Part shown: piece after piece, positions 1-6,381 of the stretch
Layout: each line of letters starts with the position of its first letter
Position numbering within the stretch: position 1 is the stretch's first letter
DNA from: a virus
Reading direction: 5' to 3' (one strand)
Virus record (IMG/VR): IMGVR_UViG_3300036827_000054
Span: 1-22,275 of that record
DNA length: 22,275 bases
Program-made: the position numbers and the translations under genes
The notes under the pieces: model-generated
Database searches by the model: none
Seen by the model: the letters and a program-made list of their open reading frames with translations, nothing else
Told to the model about the DNA's origin: nothing

Positions 1-2
1 TG

Positions 3-476
3 GCCATGTCGGGCATCCCCATTGCCCAGGCCCAGGAGGTCTACGACGGCTGGCACCGGGCCTACCCCGGCGTGAAGCGGTGGGGCCGCAAGGTCAAGCG
101 CTTCTGCTGGGACCATGGTTACGTCGAGACGCTGTACGGGCGCAAGCGGCGCCTTCCCGAGATCTGCTCATCCGATTCCCGCGACCGCAGCTATGCCGAA
201 CGCCAGGCCGTCAACCATCCCATCCAGGGCACCGCTGCGGACATCGCAAAAATCGGCATCGTCCAGGTCCGAAAAGCGCTGCGAGAATTCCACGCCACTC
301 TGACCCTGCAGATACATGACGAGTTTGTCATCGAGTGCCCCGAGGATGAGGTGGACGACGCCATACCGTTTATCAAGGCCGCGATGGAAGACATCCGGCT
401 GGGGGACCGTCCCGTCCTGGACGTGCCCCTGGAGGTGAACATCGGAGTGGGCATGAACTGGGCTGAAGCGAAATGA
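3..476 (+). CDS. polA: DNA polymerase I (family A), C-terminal fragment
   Basis: This is the C-terminal end of a family A DNA polymerase; the gene starts before the window, and the ATG at 6 is an internal methionine. The fragment covers the end of the palm/fingers region. The stretch after the O-helix (AMSGIPIAQAQEVYDGW) and YPGVKRW are visible. Next come GYVETLYGRKRRLP, then AERQAVNHPIQGTAADI (a Q-helix-like segment), then the motif C core QIHDEFVIE with the HDE triad that holds a catalytic aspartate. The order and spacing are those of Pol I enzymes. The likely role is synthesis of the phage genome. The TGA stop overlaps the next start (ATGA). Exonuclease domains cannot be judged because the N-terminal part is outside the window. 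Confidence 0.95.
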   Translation, partial: AMSGIPIAQAQEVYDGWHRAYPGVKRWGRKVKRFCWDHGYVETLYGRKRRLPEICSSDSRDRSYAERQAVNHPIQGTAADIAKIGIVQVRKALREFHATLTLQIHDEFVIECPEDEVDDAIPFIKAAMEDIRLGDRPVLDVPLEVNIGVGMNWAEAK

Positions 477-973
477 GTGACTGGTGGGCGAAGCAGTTGG
501 GTGGGGTAGTACCTCCCGCCCCTCCATCTCCACAACCGACTGGGACCGTCTCCTACCCGCAGAAGGCGGTACGGTGGCAGCCGCAGTACCCTCCGACTGG
601 ACCACGCCAGGAGGTGACGGAAGAGGTCCAGCCGGGGGGCAACGGCGACGATAGCTGGCAGCGGGTCCAGCGCCAGGGCTTCGTGTCCAAGGCCCCGGCC
701 AGCCTGGGCAGGGACGGCAAGTGCCCTGGGTGCGGCGGCTCCAACTACTTCCGCCGCAAGGGGCCGATGGGCGTCGAGGCCGCACCCCTCTGCACCGAGT
801 GCGGTTACAACGGCGAGTACTTCACCCAGTCCGGCACCCTGCTCAACGCCGTGGGCATGAAGTCCTCCGGCCCGACGCAGTTCGCCCGCACCGACAACCC
901 CGACGCCCAGGCGCACCTGTGGGCTGACCCCGGCCTGTCAGGCACCGACTTCAGTTGGTCCAGTGTGAGATAG
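473..973 (+). CDS. zinc-ribbon protein of unknown function
   Basis: This 166-residue protein starts in an ATGA overlap with the polymerase stop, so it is probably co-translated with it. Residues 1-60 are Pro/Gln/Gly-rich and probably disordered. Residues 84-110 hold two CxxC pairs (C84/C87 and C107/C110), a typical zinc ribbon. The segment after it (FTQSGTLLNAVG and onward) is hydrophilic and not recognised. Small zinc-ribbon proteins of this build are common beside replication genes in actinobacterial phages. A role in nucleic-acid or protein contacts is inference only. No catalytic motif is visible. Confidence 0.85.
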   Translation: MSDWWAKQLGGVVPPAPPSPQPTGTVSYPQKAVRWQPQYPPTGPRQEVTEEVQPGGNGDDSWQRVQRQGFVSKAPASLGRDGKCPGCGGSNYFRRKGPMGVEAAPLCTECGYNGEYFTQSGTLLNAVGMKSSGPTQFARTDNPDAQAHLWADPGLSGTDFSWSSVR

Positions 974-977
974 GAGG
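972..977 (+). promoter_or_regulatory. strong Shine-Dalgarno site AGGAGG
   Basis: A perfect AGGAGG lies five bases before the ATG at 983 and directly after the stop of the zinc-ribbon gene. It fixes the start of the DUF7218-like gene and makes this one of the better-initiated genes of the operon. Confidence 0.8.
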
Positions 978-982
978 AAGCA

Positions 983-1222
983 ATGCCAGGAGGTAAGGAT
1001 CCAGGACCGTCCATCAAAAAGAAGGACAGCTACGAGGCCCTAAAGGAGAAGGGTTTTTCCAAGGGCAAAGCGGCTGCCATCTCCAACGCTCAGGCCCAGG
1101 GCAGAGGCAGGCGTCACGAGATGGGCGAGAAAGCGGCTGCAACCCGAGAGTCCGGGCGCAAGCCCATGTCCAAAACCGGCGAAGCCAAGCCAACTGGTAA
1201 CCGTCGCAACAAGAAGACCTGA
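983..1222 (+). CDS. DUF7218-like small basic protein
   Basis: This is a 79-residue lysine-rich protein beginning MPGGKDPGPSIK. Residues 16-38 read SYEALKEKGFSKGKAAAISNA. From memory, that opening and the E/K-rich helix with its KAAxIxNA signature match the small actinobacterial DUF7218 family, whose function is unknown. Family members usually go on to a Rho-N-like helical part. Here the C-terminus is instead a basic, Gly/Arg/Lys-rich tail. The AGGAGG site five bases upstream supports the start. It is the first of several small, highly basic proteins between the polymerase and RecA, which suggests nucleic-acid contact, but that is inference. Confidence 0.8.
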   Translation: MPGGKDPGPSIKKKDSYEALKEKGFSKGKAAAISNAQAQGRGRRHEMGEKAAATRESGRKPMSKTGEAKPTGNRRNKKT

Positions 1223-1231
1223 GGAACCGCC

Positions 1232-1348
1232 ATGGCAACCAAGAAAAAAGAACCCTTTGGCGGCAAGCAGGCCGCTCCCTTCGGCAAGAAGGGTGACGAC
1301 AAGGACAAGGACGACAAGAAGAAAGCCCCTGCCAAGAAGGGCAAGTAG
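1232..1348 (+). CDS. 38-residue Lys/Asp-rich miniprotein
   Basis: This very short frame starts at ATG 1232 and ends at TAG 1346-1348. It begins MATKKKEPFGGKQAAPFGKK, follows with alternating Lys/Asp, and ends in APAKKGK. GAGGAA at 1221-1226 gives a ribosome site at good distance, and the next gene's ATG abuts the stop (TAGATG). The PFGxK motif occurs twice (about residues 8 and 16). The composition is that of a disordered, charged protein. No function is recognised. It sits with other Lys-rich small genes. The support is context and codon quality, not homology. Confidence 0.65.
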   Translation: MATKKKEPFGGKQAAPFGKKGDDKDKDDKKKAPAKKGK

Positions 1349-1858
1349 ATGCCTGAGGACGAGGACGATGGTTGGCTGATCGAGAAGCACGCCAACCATG
1401 GCTGGGAACAGGTGGGCAACCATGTCAACTGCGCTGAGTGCAACGTGCGTCTGTACTCCCAGGAACCCGACAGAAATCGGGTCTGTCGTCGCCCACCCTG
1501 GCCGATCATCTACGGAATCGTGTCCCAGCACCGATATGGCCCCCGGCATCGCCAGGGACAAGAACCCGAAGCCGAGGCCGACAACCTGCCCCACAGCGTG
1601 ATGACGAACAAGCGTCTGACCATCGCAGAAGTGCTGTGGGAGAACTGGGGGCAATGGATCCCCAAGGGGGAGTACCAGGAGGAGTTCCGGGACATGGGCG
1701 GGTTCTCCTTCGACCGGCGCATGCGTGAGGTGCGTACCGCTCTGGTGGCGGCGGGTCGTTACACCATCGAGCGGCAACCACACGGTCCGGGTGCTTGGGA
1801 TGTCCGCATGTTCAGGCTCGTGAAAGGCCCCAACGACCCAGCACCGAGAGGAGTCTGA
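1349..1858 (+). CDS. two-part protein: Cys motif plus winged-helix-like domain
   Basis: This 169-residue protein starts directly on the stop of the preceding gene. The N-terminal half has CAEC (C28, C31) and a later C46, a possible incomplete metal site. The middle (about 60-84) is polar and Arg/Glu-rich. The C-terminal half begins at an internal MTNKRLTIAEVLWENWG (about residue 85). Its helical pattern, followed by RQPHGPGAWDVRMFRL, looks like a small winged helix with a beta wing. An internal start at 1601 would encode only that part. No named family is recognised. DNA binding is inference. Confidence 0.75.
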   Translation: MPEDEDDGWLIEKHANHGWEQVGNHVNCAECNVRLYSQEPDRNRVCRRPPWPIIYGIVSQHRYGPRHRQGQEPEAEADNLPHSVMTNKRLTIAEVLWENWGQWIPKGEYQEEFRDMGGFSFDRRMREVRTALVAAGRYTIERQPHGPGAWDVRMFRLVKGPNDPAPRGV

Positions 1859-2025
1859 TGGCCCGCAAGAAAAATCCTGTCCTCCAGAAGTACCAGGTGG
1901 AGGTCCGAGGCAACCAGTACTACGTCATCAACACCAAGACCCACGTCACCGTGGGAGGACCGTTCAAGACTCGTGATGCTGCTCAGAACCGAGCGGACCA
2001 ACTAGAGAGGCAATCAAGTGGCTGA
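1858..2025 (+). CDS. 55-residue basic protein of unknown function
   Basis: The start is the ATG at 1858, which overlaps the previous stop as TGATG with GAGAGGAG just upstream. A longer frame from 1795 would run through the preceding gene and is rejected. The protein has a basic start (MARKKNP), a compact segment (KYQVEVRGNQYYVINTKT, then VGGPFKTRDAAQNRADQLE) resembling a small beta-beta-alpha fold, and a polar end. Many phages carry short proteins with such a display-then-helix layout, but I cannot assign a function. Confidence 0.75.
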   Translation: MARKKNPVLQKYQVEVRGNQYYVINTKTHVTVGGPFKTRDAAQNRADQLERQSSG

Positions 2026-2266
2026 CCTGAGGGCATCGCAGCGGGAGAAAATCCCGAAGAAGGAGTTCGCCATCCCGTCTAAGGCCAAGACTCCCGAGGC
2101 CAAGAAGGAGTCGGGGAACTACCCGATCGACACCAAGAAGCGTGCCCAGAACGCACTGTCCCGAGTGAGCCAGCACGGCACCACCGCTGAGAAGAAGCAG
2201 GTCCGCGCCGCGGTGGCCAAGAAGTACCCCGGCATCGAGCAGTCCAAGGGCAAGAAGAAGTCATGA
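2018..2266 (+). CDS. DUF6582-like basic protein
   Basis: This 82-residue protein starts at GTG 2018, inside the end of the preceding gene (8-base overlap), with AGAGAGG upstream. The pattern KKEFAIPSKA, then YPIDTKKRAQNALSRV, then a short Ala/Lys helix ending KKYPGI resembles the DUF6582 domain. That domain has a (L/F)P..FAIP start, a YPI-D-....ALARV helix and a final VRAAVxKKxPxI helix. In phages it occurs alone or attached to structural and protease proteins, and its function is unknown. The family call is from memory of the pattern. The Lys-rich tail (SKGKKKS) continues the local trend. Confidence 0.75.
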   Translation: MADLRASQREKIPKKEFAIPSKAKTPEAKKESGNYPIDTKKRAQNALSRVSQHGTTAEKKQVRAAVAKKYPGIEQSKGKKKS

Positions 2267-2820
2267 CGACCCGGCGTGGGCGTGATGGCCCGCGCATCGC
2301 GCAGGTGGGGAACTTCCACCCTGACGTGTCCCACCAGGGTGCTGAGAAAGTTCCGGCAGAGCATCAGGTCAAGCAGATCTGCTGGATCCTGTCACCCTGC
2401 GGCTACTGGGGAGGGTGTGCGGCAGAGATCGAGGAGATCCACTACGAGATCTTTGAGCCTCACTGCCCAGTGCCTTCCGGGAGCCGGTTCCAGACGGCAC
2501 GAGGCGAAGACGGGAACACCACGCCCCTGTACACCCCACCCTGGATCGAGTACATCTCAGAGAACTCAGAGTGGGAACTCATGGAGGGGGAGGAGTGGGG
2601 CAGTCGTCCCGCCAGGGTGGGCGGTGACTCGGACGAGCGCTACCTGAAGCGCCGAAACTACAGCGGGAACCTGGCCCTGGTTCAACGAGTGACCGATGCC
2701 CCGAAGCTGGTAGCCGCGGTCGCGGAGGTCGAGGACTACCTCGTCAACCGGTACAGCGAAGAGATAGTGACGAAGTGGAAGGAAGACATCCTCCACGTCT
2801 GCGGCTGGTTCCCGTCGTAA
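2263..2820 (+). CDS. conserved-looking hypothetical protein
   Basis: This 185-residue protein is translationally coupled to the preceding gene by an ATGA overlap. It contains two Cys near 40-52 (ICWILSPCGYWGGC), a DERY segment and a C-terminal helical region (EVEDYLVNRYSEEIVTKWKE). There are no membrane segments and no catalytic motif I can name. It directly precedes RecA, whose AGGAGG site lies on its stop codon, so it belongs to the recombination operon. The codon pattern is as GC-rich at third positions as its neighbours. Function not recognised. Confidence 0.8.
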   Translation: MTTRRGRDGPRIAQVGNFHPDVSHQGAEKVPAEHQVKQICWILSPCGYWGGCAAEIEEIHYEIFEPHCPVPSGSRFQTARGEDGNTTPLYTPPWIEYISENSEWELMEGEEWGSRPARVGGDSDERYLKRRNYSGNLALVQRVTDAPKLVAAVAEVEDYLVNRYSEEIVTKWKEDILHVCGWFPS

Positions 2821-2826
2821 AGGAGG
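2821..2826 (+). promoter_or_regulatory. Shine-Dalgarno site for RecA
   Basis: A perfect AGGAGG follows the TAA at 2818-2820 and lies just ahead of the ATG at 2830. The spacer is short (three bases), but the site leaves no other plausible start for the RecA gene. Confidence 0.7.
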
Positions 2827-2829
2827 AAG

Positions 2830-3918
2830 ATGACGAATCGCCAAGCGATCGACGCGGTCATCGCAGAGATCAACAAGGAGCTTGGGCCGGAGACGGTGGT
2901 CTGGGGTAGCCAGATCCGCTACTCCGATCTGCCCCGCATCTCCACCGGCTCGTTCGCCATAGACGTGGCCCTGGGGGGCGGCTGGCAGACCAACGCCTTC
3001 CACGAGCTTTACGGCGACGAGTCCTCCGGCAAGACCACCCTCATCCTCAAGACCATCGCCACCCAGCAGGCCCTCAACCCTGACCACACCACCTTCTGGG
3101 TGGCAGCCGAGGAGTTCGTCCCGGCCTGGGCACGGGATCTGGGCTGCGACACCGATCGCATCCTGGTCATGCAGACCAACATCTTGGAGGAGGCGTGCAA
3201 CGCCGCCATCCGGGTGCTGGAGAGCAGGACCGCCGACGTTCTGGTCATCGACTCCATGCCCGCCTTATCACCGATCAGTGAGGGTGAGGGCACCATGGAC
3301 GACACCCAGATCGGCCTGGCGGCGCGCCTGATCGGCAAGTTCTTCCGCAAGAGCTACACGGCCATGAAGCGCTCCCTGGTGGAGGACGACAGGGCCGTGA
3401 CCTGCTTCATCGTCAACCAATGGCGGGAGAAGATCGGCGTCCTCTTCGGGGATCCCCGCACCACGCCGGGAGGCCGTGCCAAGAACTACTGGTTCACCAC
3501 CCGTGTGGAGTTGAAGCGCGACGAGTGGATCACCGAGGGGGACCGGAAGAACCAGCGCAAGGTCGGGATCACGATCAAGGCCCTGACCAAGAAGAACAAG
3601 AGCTACCCGCCCGAGCGGGTGGCCACCTTCGACTTCTACTTCGACCACAACGAGGTTGGCATCTCACCCGGATCGTATGACTCAGCCAAGGAGTTGATCA
3701 CCCTGGGCCTGACCCTCGACATCTTCCGGGTCAAGGGCAGCTACTACCACCTGGATGAGGATTCCTGGCATGGTCGAATGGCGCTGGAGGAACAGTGCCG
3801 TTGGGACTTGACTTTGCAACAAAGGTTGCGAGATGCTGTCCAGTACCAGATAGTCAAGGGAAAACCAGCCGAGGAGGCCGGACCCTCCCCCCGCAAGCTG
3901 GTCAGGGCCAACAAGTGA
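2830..3918 (+). CDS. recA: RecA-like recombinase
   Basis: This 362-residue protein has the complete RecA ATPase core. Residues 35-50 (RISTGSFAIDVALGGG) are the RecA entry segment. The Walker A motif is GDESSGKTT (62-70). WVAAEE (90-95) carries the catalytic glutamate position. Walker B is VLVID (137-141). The L1-like ISEGEGTMDD is at 149-158. NQWREKIGVLFGDPRTTPGGRAK (196-218) corresponds to RecA's NQIRxKIGVxFGxPxxTTGGxALK, including the sensor Gln and the L2 start. It should form ATP-dependent filaments on single-stranded DNA and catalyse strand exchange during phage repair and recombination-dependent replication. The C-terminal domain is recognisable but divergent. It sits directly upstream of junction and end-processing nucleases. 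Confidence 0.95.
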   Translation: MTNRQAIDAVIAEINKELGPETVVWGSQIRYSDLPRISTGSFAIDVALGGGWQTNAFHELYGDESSGKTTLILKTIATQQALNPDHTTFWVAAEEFVPAWARDLGCDTDRILVMQTNILEEACNAAIRVLESRTADVLVIDSMPALSPISEGEGTMDDTQIGLAARLIGKFFRKSYTAMKRSLVEDDRAVTCFIVNQWREKIGVLFGDPRTTPGGRAKNYWFTTRVELKRDEWITEGDRKNQRKVGITIKALTKKNKSYPPERVATFDFYFDHNEVGISPGSYDSAKELITLGLTLDIFRVKGSYYHLDEDSWHGRMALEEQCRWDLTLQQRLRDAVQYQIVKGKPAEEAGPSPRKLVRANK

Positions 3919-3948
3919 AGAACCGCCGCCTTCTGTTGAGCAGACAGC

Positions 3949-3954
3949 AGGAGG
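3949..3954 (+). promoter_or_regulatory. Shine-Dalgarno site for the resolvase-like nuclease
   Basis: AGGAGG lies eight bases before the ATG at 3963, in the 44-base gap after RecA. It selects 3963 over the open frame that extends upstream through the RecA coding sequence. Confidence 0.8.
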
Positions 3955-3962
3955 AGAAAGGG

Positions 3963-4514
3963 ATGACGCGTTTTGGAGGCGTCCGGAACCCGCGTTCTGG
4001 TGCGCGTTGGGACCGCCGAAACGACGGTCGTACCGCCACAGAACTCATCGAGTTCAAACGGACTGACAATCAGCGCTACATCACGCTCCGCTACGACGAC
4101 CTCGATGCCCTCTACCGACATGCAGTGGCAGAGTGCCGCTTCCCTGTTCTCGGCTTTGAGCTACACGGAAGGCACTGGGTCGTACTCCCTGAACCCGACT
4201 ATCATGAACTGGCTGCTCATCGATTCCAGCCAGATCCTCCCGACCATCTACGAGCGGAGGACACCGACCTGGATGGACCGGGCCAAGTGTCACGGCCTGC
4301 CCGGAAACCTGTTCTACGCCGAGTACCAGCACAACAACAGCCAGGTCCAAGAGGCCCGAAGCGTGTGCCTGGGAACCCACCCGGACCACCCCGGTGTCTG
4401 CCCCGTGATCCGGGAGTGCCTCGACTACGCGATCAACAACGGGGAGAGGTACGGCGTCTGGGGCGGGTGTTCCGAAAGGGAGCGGCGGCGGATCAAGCGC
4501 CAACGGCATCGTGA
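3963..4514 (+). CDS. PD-(D/E)XK nuclease, Holliday-junction-resolvase-like
   Basis: The ATG at 3963 has a strong AGGAGG. The first about 82 residues form a compact nuclease. NPRSGARWDRRND (9-21) gives the first acidic position. TELIEFKRT (26-34) holds the E-x-K pair (E30, K32). A helix (DDLDALYRHAVAE) and beta strands (PVLGFELHGRHWVVLPEPDY) follow. This is the Hjc-like pattern; cleavage of branched DNA next to RecA is inferred. No stop occurs after residue 82, so the frame runs to TGA 4512-4514, which forms GTGA with the next nuclease gene. Residues from about 84 to 183 overlap WhiB in another frame and have the poor third-position GC of a shadow. The true C-terminus is therefore uncertain. 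Confidence 0.75.
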   Translation: MTRFGGVRNPRSGARWDRRNDGRTATELIEFKRTDNQRYITLRYDDLDALYRHAVAECRFPVLGFELHGRHWVVLPEPDYHELAAHRFQPDPPDHLRAEDTDLDGPGQVSRPARKPVLRRVPAQQQPGPRGPKRVPGNPPGPPRCLPRDPGVPRLRDQQRGEVRRLGRVFRKGAAADQAPTAS

Positions 4515-4695
4515 GGAAGCTCTCGCGAACGGGAACACCATCTCGCTCCATCCACCGCCCGGTGATCGACAAGAACCTGAGGGCCTTGTTAGAAACGACC
4601 AAGCGGGACACCCGACTCCTTGGCGACGTTCAGCGGCTCTTATTGCAACCTGGCGAGCAGAGCGGGCTGCGGAACGATGCGCTGCATCCCTCTGA
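4204..4695 (+). CDS. whiB: WhiB-type Fe-S transcription factor (WhiBL), nested
   Basis: Starting at ATG 4204, the frame encodes WMDRAKC, LPGNLFY, SVC, CPVIREC, a helix (LDYAINN), GVWGG and ERERRRIKR, in the order of WhiB proteins. WhiB proteins are found in Actinobacteria and their phages, bind a 4Fe-4S cluster and act on sigma-factor-dependent transcription. The cysteines are C29, C55, C66 and C72. Spacing between the second and third is C-x10-C, not the usual CxxC, because of a short HPDHPG-containing insert. C89 in VWGGC is extra. The WhiB-like part ends near residue 103. The rest (to TAG 4693-4695) overlaps the next nuclease gene and has shadow-like codon use. An alternative start is ATG 4273. 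Confidence 0.8.
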   Translation: MNWLLIDSSQILPTIYERRTPTWMDRAKCHGLPGNLFYAEYQHNNSQVQEARSVCLGTHPDHPGVCPVIRECLDYAINNGERYGVWGGCSERERRRIKRQRHREEALANGNTISLHPPPGDRQEPEGLVRNDQAGHPTPWRRSAALIATWRAERAAERCAASL

Positions 4696-5554
4696 GATCT
4701 CTCACTCCGACTGGTGCCCGAGGGCCAGCTACTACCGCCTGGCTGGGGTAGTACCCCAAACCGATCCGCCTGCCACCTACTGGCAGATGCAGATGGTCTT
4801 CGATGAGGGCAAGGAGATCCATCACAAGTGGCAAAAAAGGTTGTGGGATCTCGGGCGACTGTGGGGCACGTTTTATTGTCAGAAGTGCCACTACGCCTGG
4901 GGCGCCACCGCTCCCGACCTGTGCGCCAACTGCCGCGCTCCCAGGGAGTTCCTGCGTTACCACGAGATCCCGCTGGCCAACACCAATCTCCGCATGGCCG
5001 GTCATGCCGATGGTGGCGTGGAGGAGAGCCTGGTGGAGATCAAGTCCATCGGCCTGGGCACCCTGCGCTTTGAGGCCCCCGGCCTGATCAAGGACCACAC
5101 CTATCGCTTCAACCTCAATGGGAAATCTAGAGAATTTCTAGATTACGACGGCGTGTGGGACTCGATCCGCAGGCCCTTCCCTTCCCATGTGCGACAGGGC
5201 GATTTCTACTGCTACCTGCATCGCAAGATCACTGAGGTGATCTTCATCTACGAGTGCAAGTGGAACCAGCGGGTCAAAGAGATGATTGTTCCGCACCGGT
5301 TGGAGCGCATCGCGGACCGGCTAGACATGTGCAGCAGGATCATCATGGCGCTCCGGGGCGGGCGGATCCCAGAGTGCCCCTTCGGTGGATGCGCCGACTG
5401 TCAACGCTACGAGGAGAAGCATGCAGACAGAGGCCCCGTCCTCACCAGGCGAACGGCGTCTGAGGCGCAGGCCCCCGCTCGACCTGCACGAGACGCTGCT
5501 GAAAATGGTCAACGGCAGTCGCCGCGCCGTCTATCACGATCTGGGGATCGATGA
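4511..5554 (+). CDS. Cas4/RecB-like Fe-S PD-(D/E)XK nuclease with zinc ribbon
   Basis: The start is GTG 4511 in a GTGA overlap; GTG 4562 is an alternative. Within 347 residues, LHPSEI and C69 (DWCPR) open the domain. The catalytic set is GHADGG (D167), VEIKS (E176, K178) and a QGDFYCYL helix (Q229/Y233). C289, C294 and C297 (ECPFGGCADC) complete a four-cysteine Fe-S site with C69, as in Cas4 and AddB-type nucleases. Residues 123-141 are an inserted zinc ribbon (CQKC, CANC). The likely role is DNA end resection for RecA. The last about 40 residues overlap the next gene and look like frame run-on. An AT-rich palindrome lies at 5124-5144. Confidence 0.88.
   Translation: MRKLSRTGTPSRSIHRPVIDKNLRALLETTKRDTRLLGDVQRLLLQPGEQSGLRNDALHPSEISHSDWCPRASYYRLAGVVPQTDPPATYWQMQMVFDEGKEIHHKWQKRLWDLGRLWGTFYCQKCHYAWGATAPDLCANCRAPREFLRYHEIPLANTNLRMAGHADGGVEESLVEIKSIGLGTLRFEAPGLIKDHTYRFNLNGKSREFLDYDGVWDSIRRPFPSHVRQGDFYCYLHRKITEVIFIYECKWNQRVKEMIVPHRLERIADRLDMCSRIIMALRGGRIPECPFGGCADCQRYEEKHADRGPVLTRRTASEAQAPARPARDAAENGQRQSPRRLSRSGDR
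5124..5144. repeat. AT-rich 21-bp inverted repeat inside the Cas4-like gene
   Basis: The arms AATCTAGA and TCTAGATT (8 bp, perfect) flank the 5-base centre GAATT. Each arm contains TCTAGA. It is read as KSREFLD in the nuclease, using TCT, AGA, TTT and CTA codons that the GC-rich neighbours avoid. A protein-binding site or a small RNA hairpin is possible. The sequence alone does not decide. Confidence 0.6.
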
Positions 5555-5984
5555 GCCAGCCAGTCCCGACTTCCAACCGCCCAGGCTGGAACCCGACATC
5601 GATGACATCACCGATAAACAACTCATGGACCTCTTCGTCAAGTTCACCCGCTGGTCCGATTATTTCCAGAGTCAACTGGCCATCGAGGAGATCTACGAGC
5701 GCTATGCCGACGCCGAGGTGCGCCGCCTGGAGGGCCTGTACATGGCAGCCAACAAGCCCGATCGGGTCACGGAAGCTGTCACCTGGGTGCGGGCGCAGAT
5801 GGAGTCGGACCGCACCATCCAGGAGGCCCGAGACGCCCATCGGGTTATCTACGCCCGCCGGAAGCTGAAGCAGATGCTCTTTGAGTCCTCTGAGCGGGAC
5901 GCCGCCGTGGTCAGCCGAGAACTCACCCGGCGCACCGACGCCAAATCCCCTGGGTACCGGCGGGCGGATCGGGGAGCGCCATGA
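5421..5984 (+). CDS. helical protein, possible recombination accessory factor
   Basis: The ATG at 5421 is preceded by GAGGAGAAG; a longer frame from 5385 lacks such a site. This 187-residue protein has a basic start (GERRLRRRPP), then DITDKQLMDLFVKFTRW and a long helical or coiled-coil stretch through EEIYERYADAEVRRLEGLY and EARDAHRVIYARRKLKQML. It closes with the hydrophilic helix SERDAAVVSRELTRRT. That ending and the size resemble small helical recombination mediators such as UvsY-like proteins. Position after RecA and the resection nuclease fits, but this is inference from shape and context, not a recognised match. It ends in ATGA with the next gene. Confidence 0.8.
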   Translation: MQTEAPSSPGERRLRRRPPLDLHETLLKMVNGSRRAVYHDLGIDEPASPDFQPPRLEPDIDDITDKQLMDLFVKFTRWSDYFQSQLAIEEIYERYADAEVRRLEGLYMAANKPDRVTEAVTWVRAQMESDRTIQEARDAHRVIYARRKLKQMLFESSERDAAVVSRELTRRTDAKSPGYRRADRGAP

Positions 5985-6157
5985 CGCCTGAACCCACGGA
6001 TGAAGCTGACGAAGAAGCACGTCAAAACCATAAGAGTGTGTGGACCTATTGCGAGTACTGCTGTGATCTCGCTCTCTGCTACGCAGACCCTTGGAAGAAC
6101 CTTTTGGCATGCAGCGTGTGTTGGGATTTCATGTGTGGGATGAAGAGCGCACCGTGA
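5981..6157 (+). CDS. 58-residue Cys-rich miniprotein
   Basis: The ATG at 5981 overlaps the preceding stop (ATGA) and the TGA at 6155-6157 overlaps the next start (TGATG). The acidic N-terminus (MTPEPTDEADEE) is followed by seven cysteines at about 24, 27, 28, 33, 44, 47 and 52, in the patterns YCEYCC and ACSVC. The two CxxC pairs suggest one zinc site. Codons are less GC-rich than in neighbouring genes. No family is recognised. Confidence 0.7.
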   Translation: MTPEPTDEADEEARQNHKSVWTYCEYCCDLALCYADPWKNLLACSVCWDFMCGMKSAP

Positions 6158-6381
6158 TGAACATGACCGAGCAGGACGCCATCCACTGGGCCTTCCTGGG
6201 CTACTACCACCAGGACAAGGCCAACGCCTGCATGCACTGCGCCCCAGTGAGGTTCAGCCCCATCACCTTCCGGCTGGCCGAAGTGCTATCTAGCTACCCT
6301 CACAAATACGAGAACAAGACGCAGGAGTTGGCTGAGGTCAACAGCCACCGGGGCCGGTACGCAGAGGATCCAGGACGATGA
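6157..6381 (+). CDS. 74-residue small protein with CMHC motif
   Basis: The start at ATG 6157 is fixed by the TGATG overlap. A longer frame from 6091 would overlap the Cys-rich gene and is not used. The sequence has MTEQDAIHWAFLGYYHQD, an ACMHC pair (about residues 25-28) followed by FSPITFRLAEVLSSYP, and a charged tail. It could be a small metal-binding or adaptor protein; the function is not recognised. It ends in an ATGA overlap with the next small zinc-finger gene. Confidence 0.72.
   Translation: MNMTEQDAIHWAFLGYYHQDKANACMHCAPVRFSPITFRLAEVLSSYPHKYENKTQELAEVNSHRGRYAEDPGR

Noticed and set aside
3795-3962. Upstream extension of the resolvase-like gene in the same frame
   Set aside because: It runs through the RecA coding sequence in another frame and reads as a typical shadow. 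The AGGAGG at 3949 and ATG at 3963 give a much better start.
4511-5554. Part of a CRISPR system, because of the Cas4-like nuclease
   Set aside because: No repeats, spacers, Cas1 or Cas2 are present. The context is phage recombination, and Cas4-like nucleases are common in phages without CRISPR.
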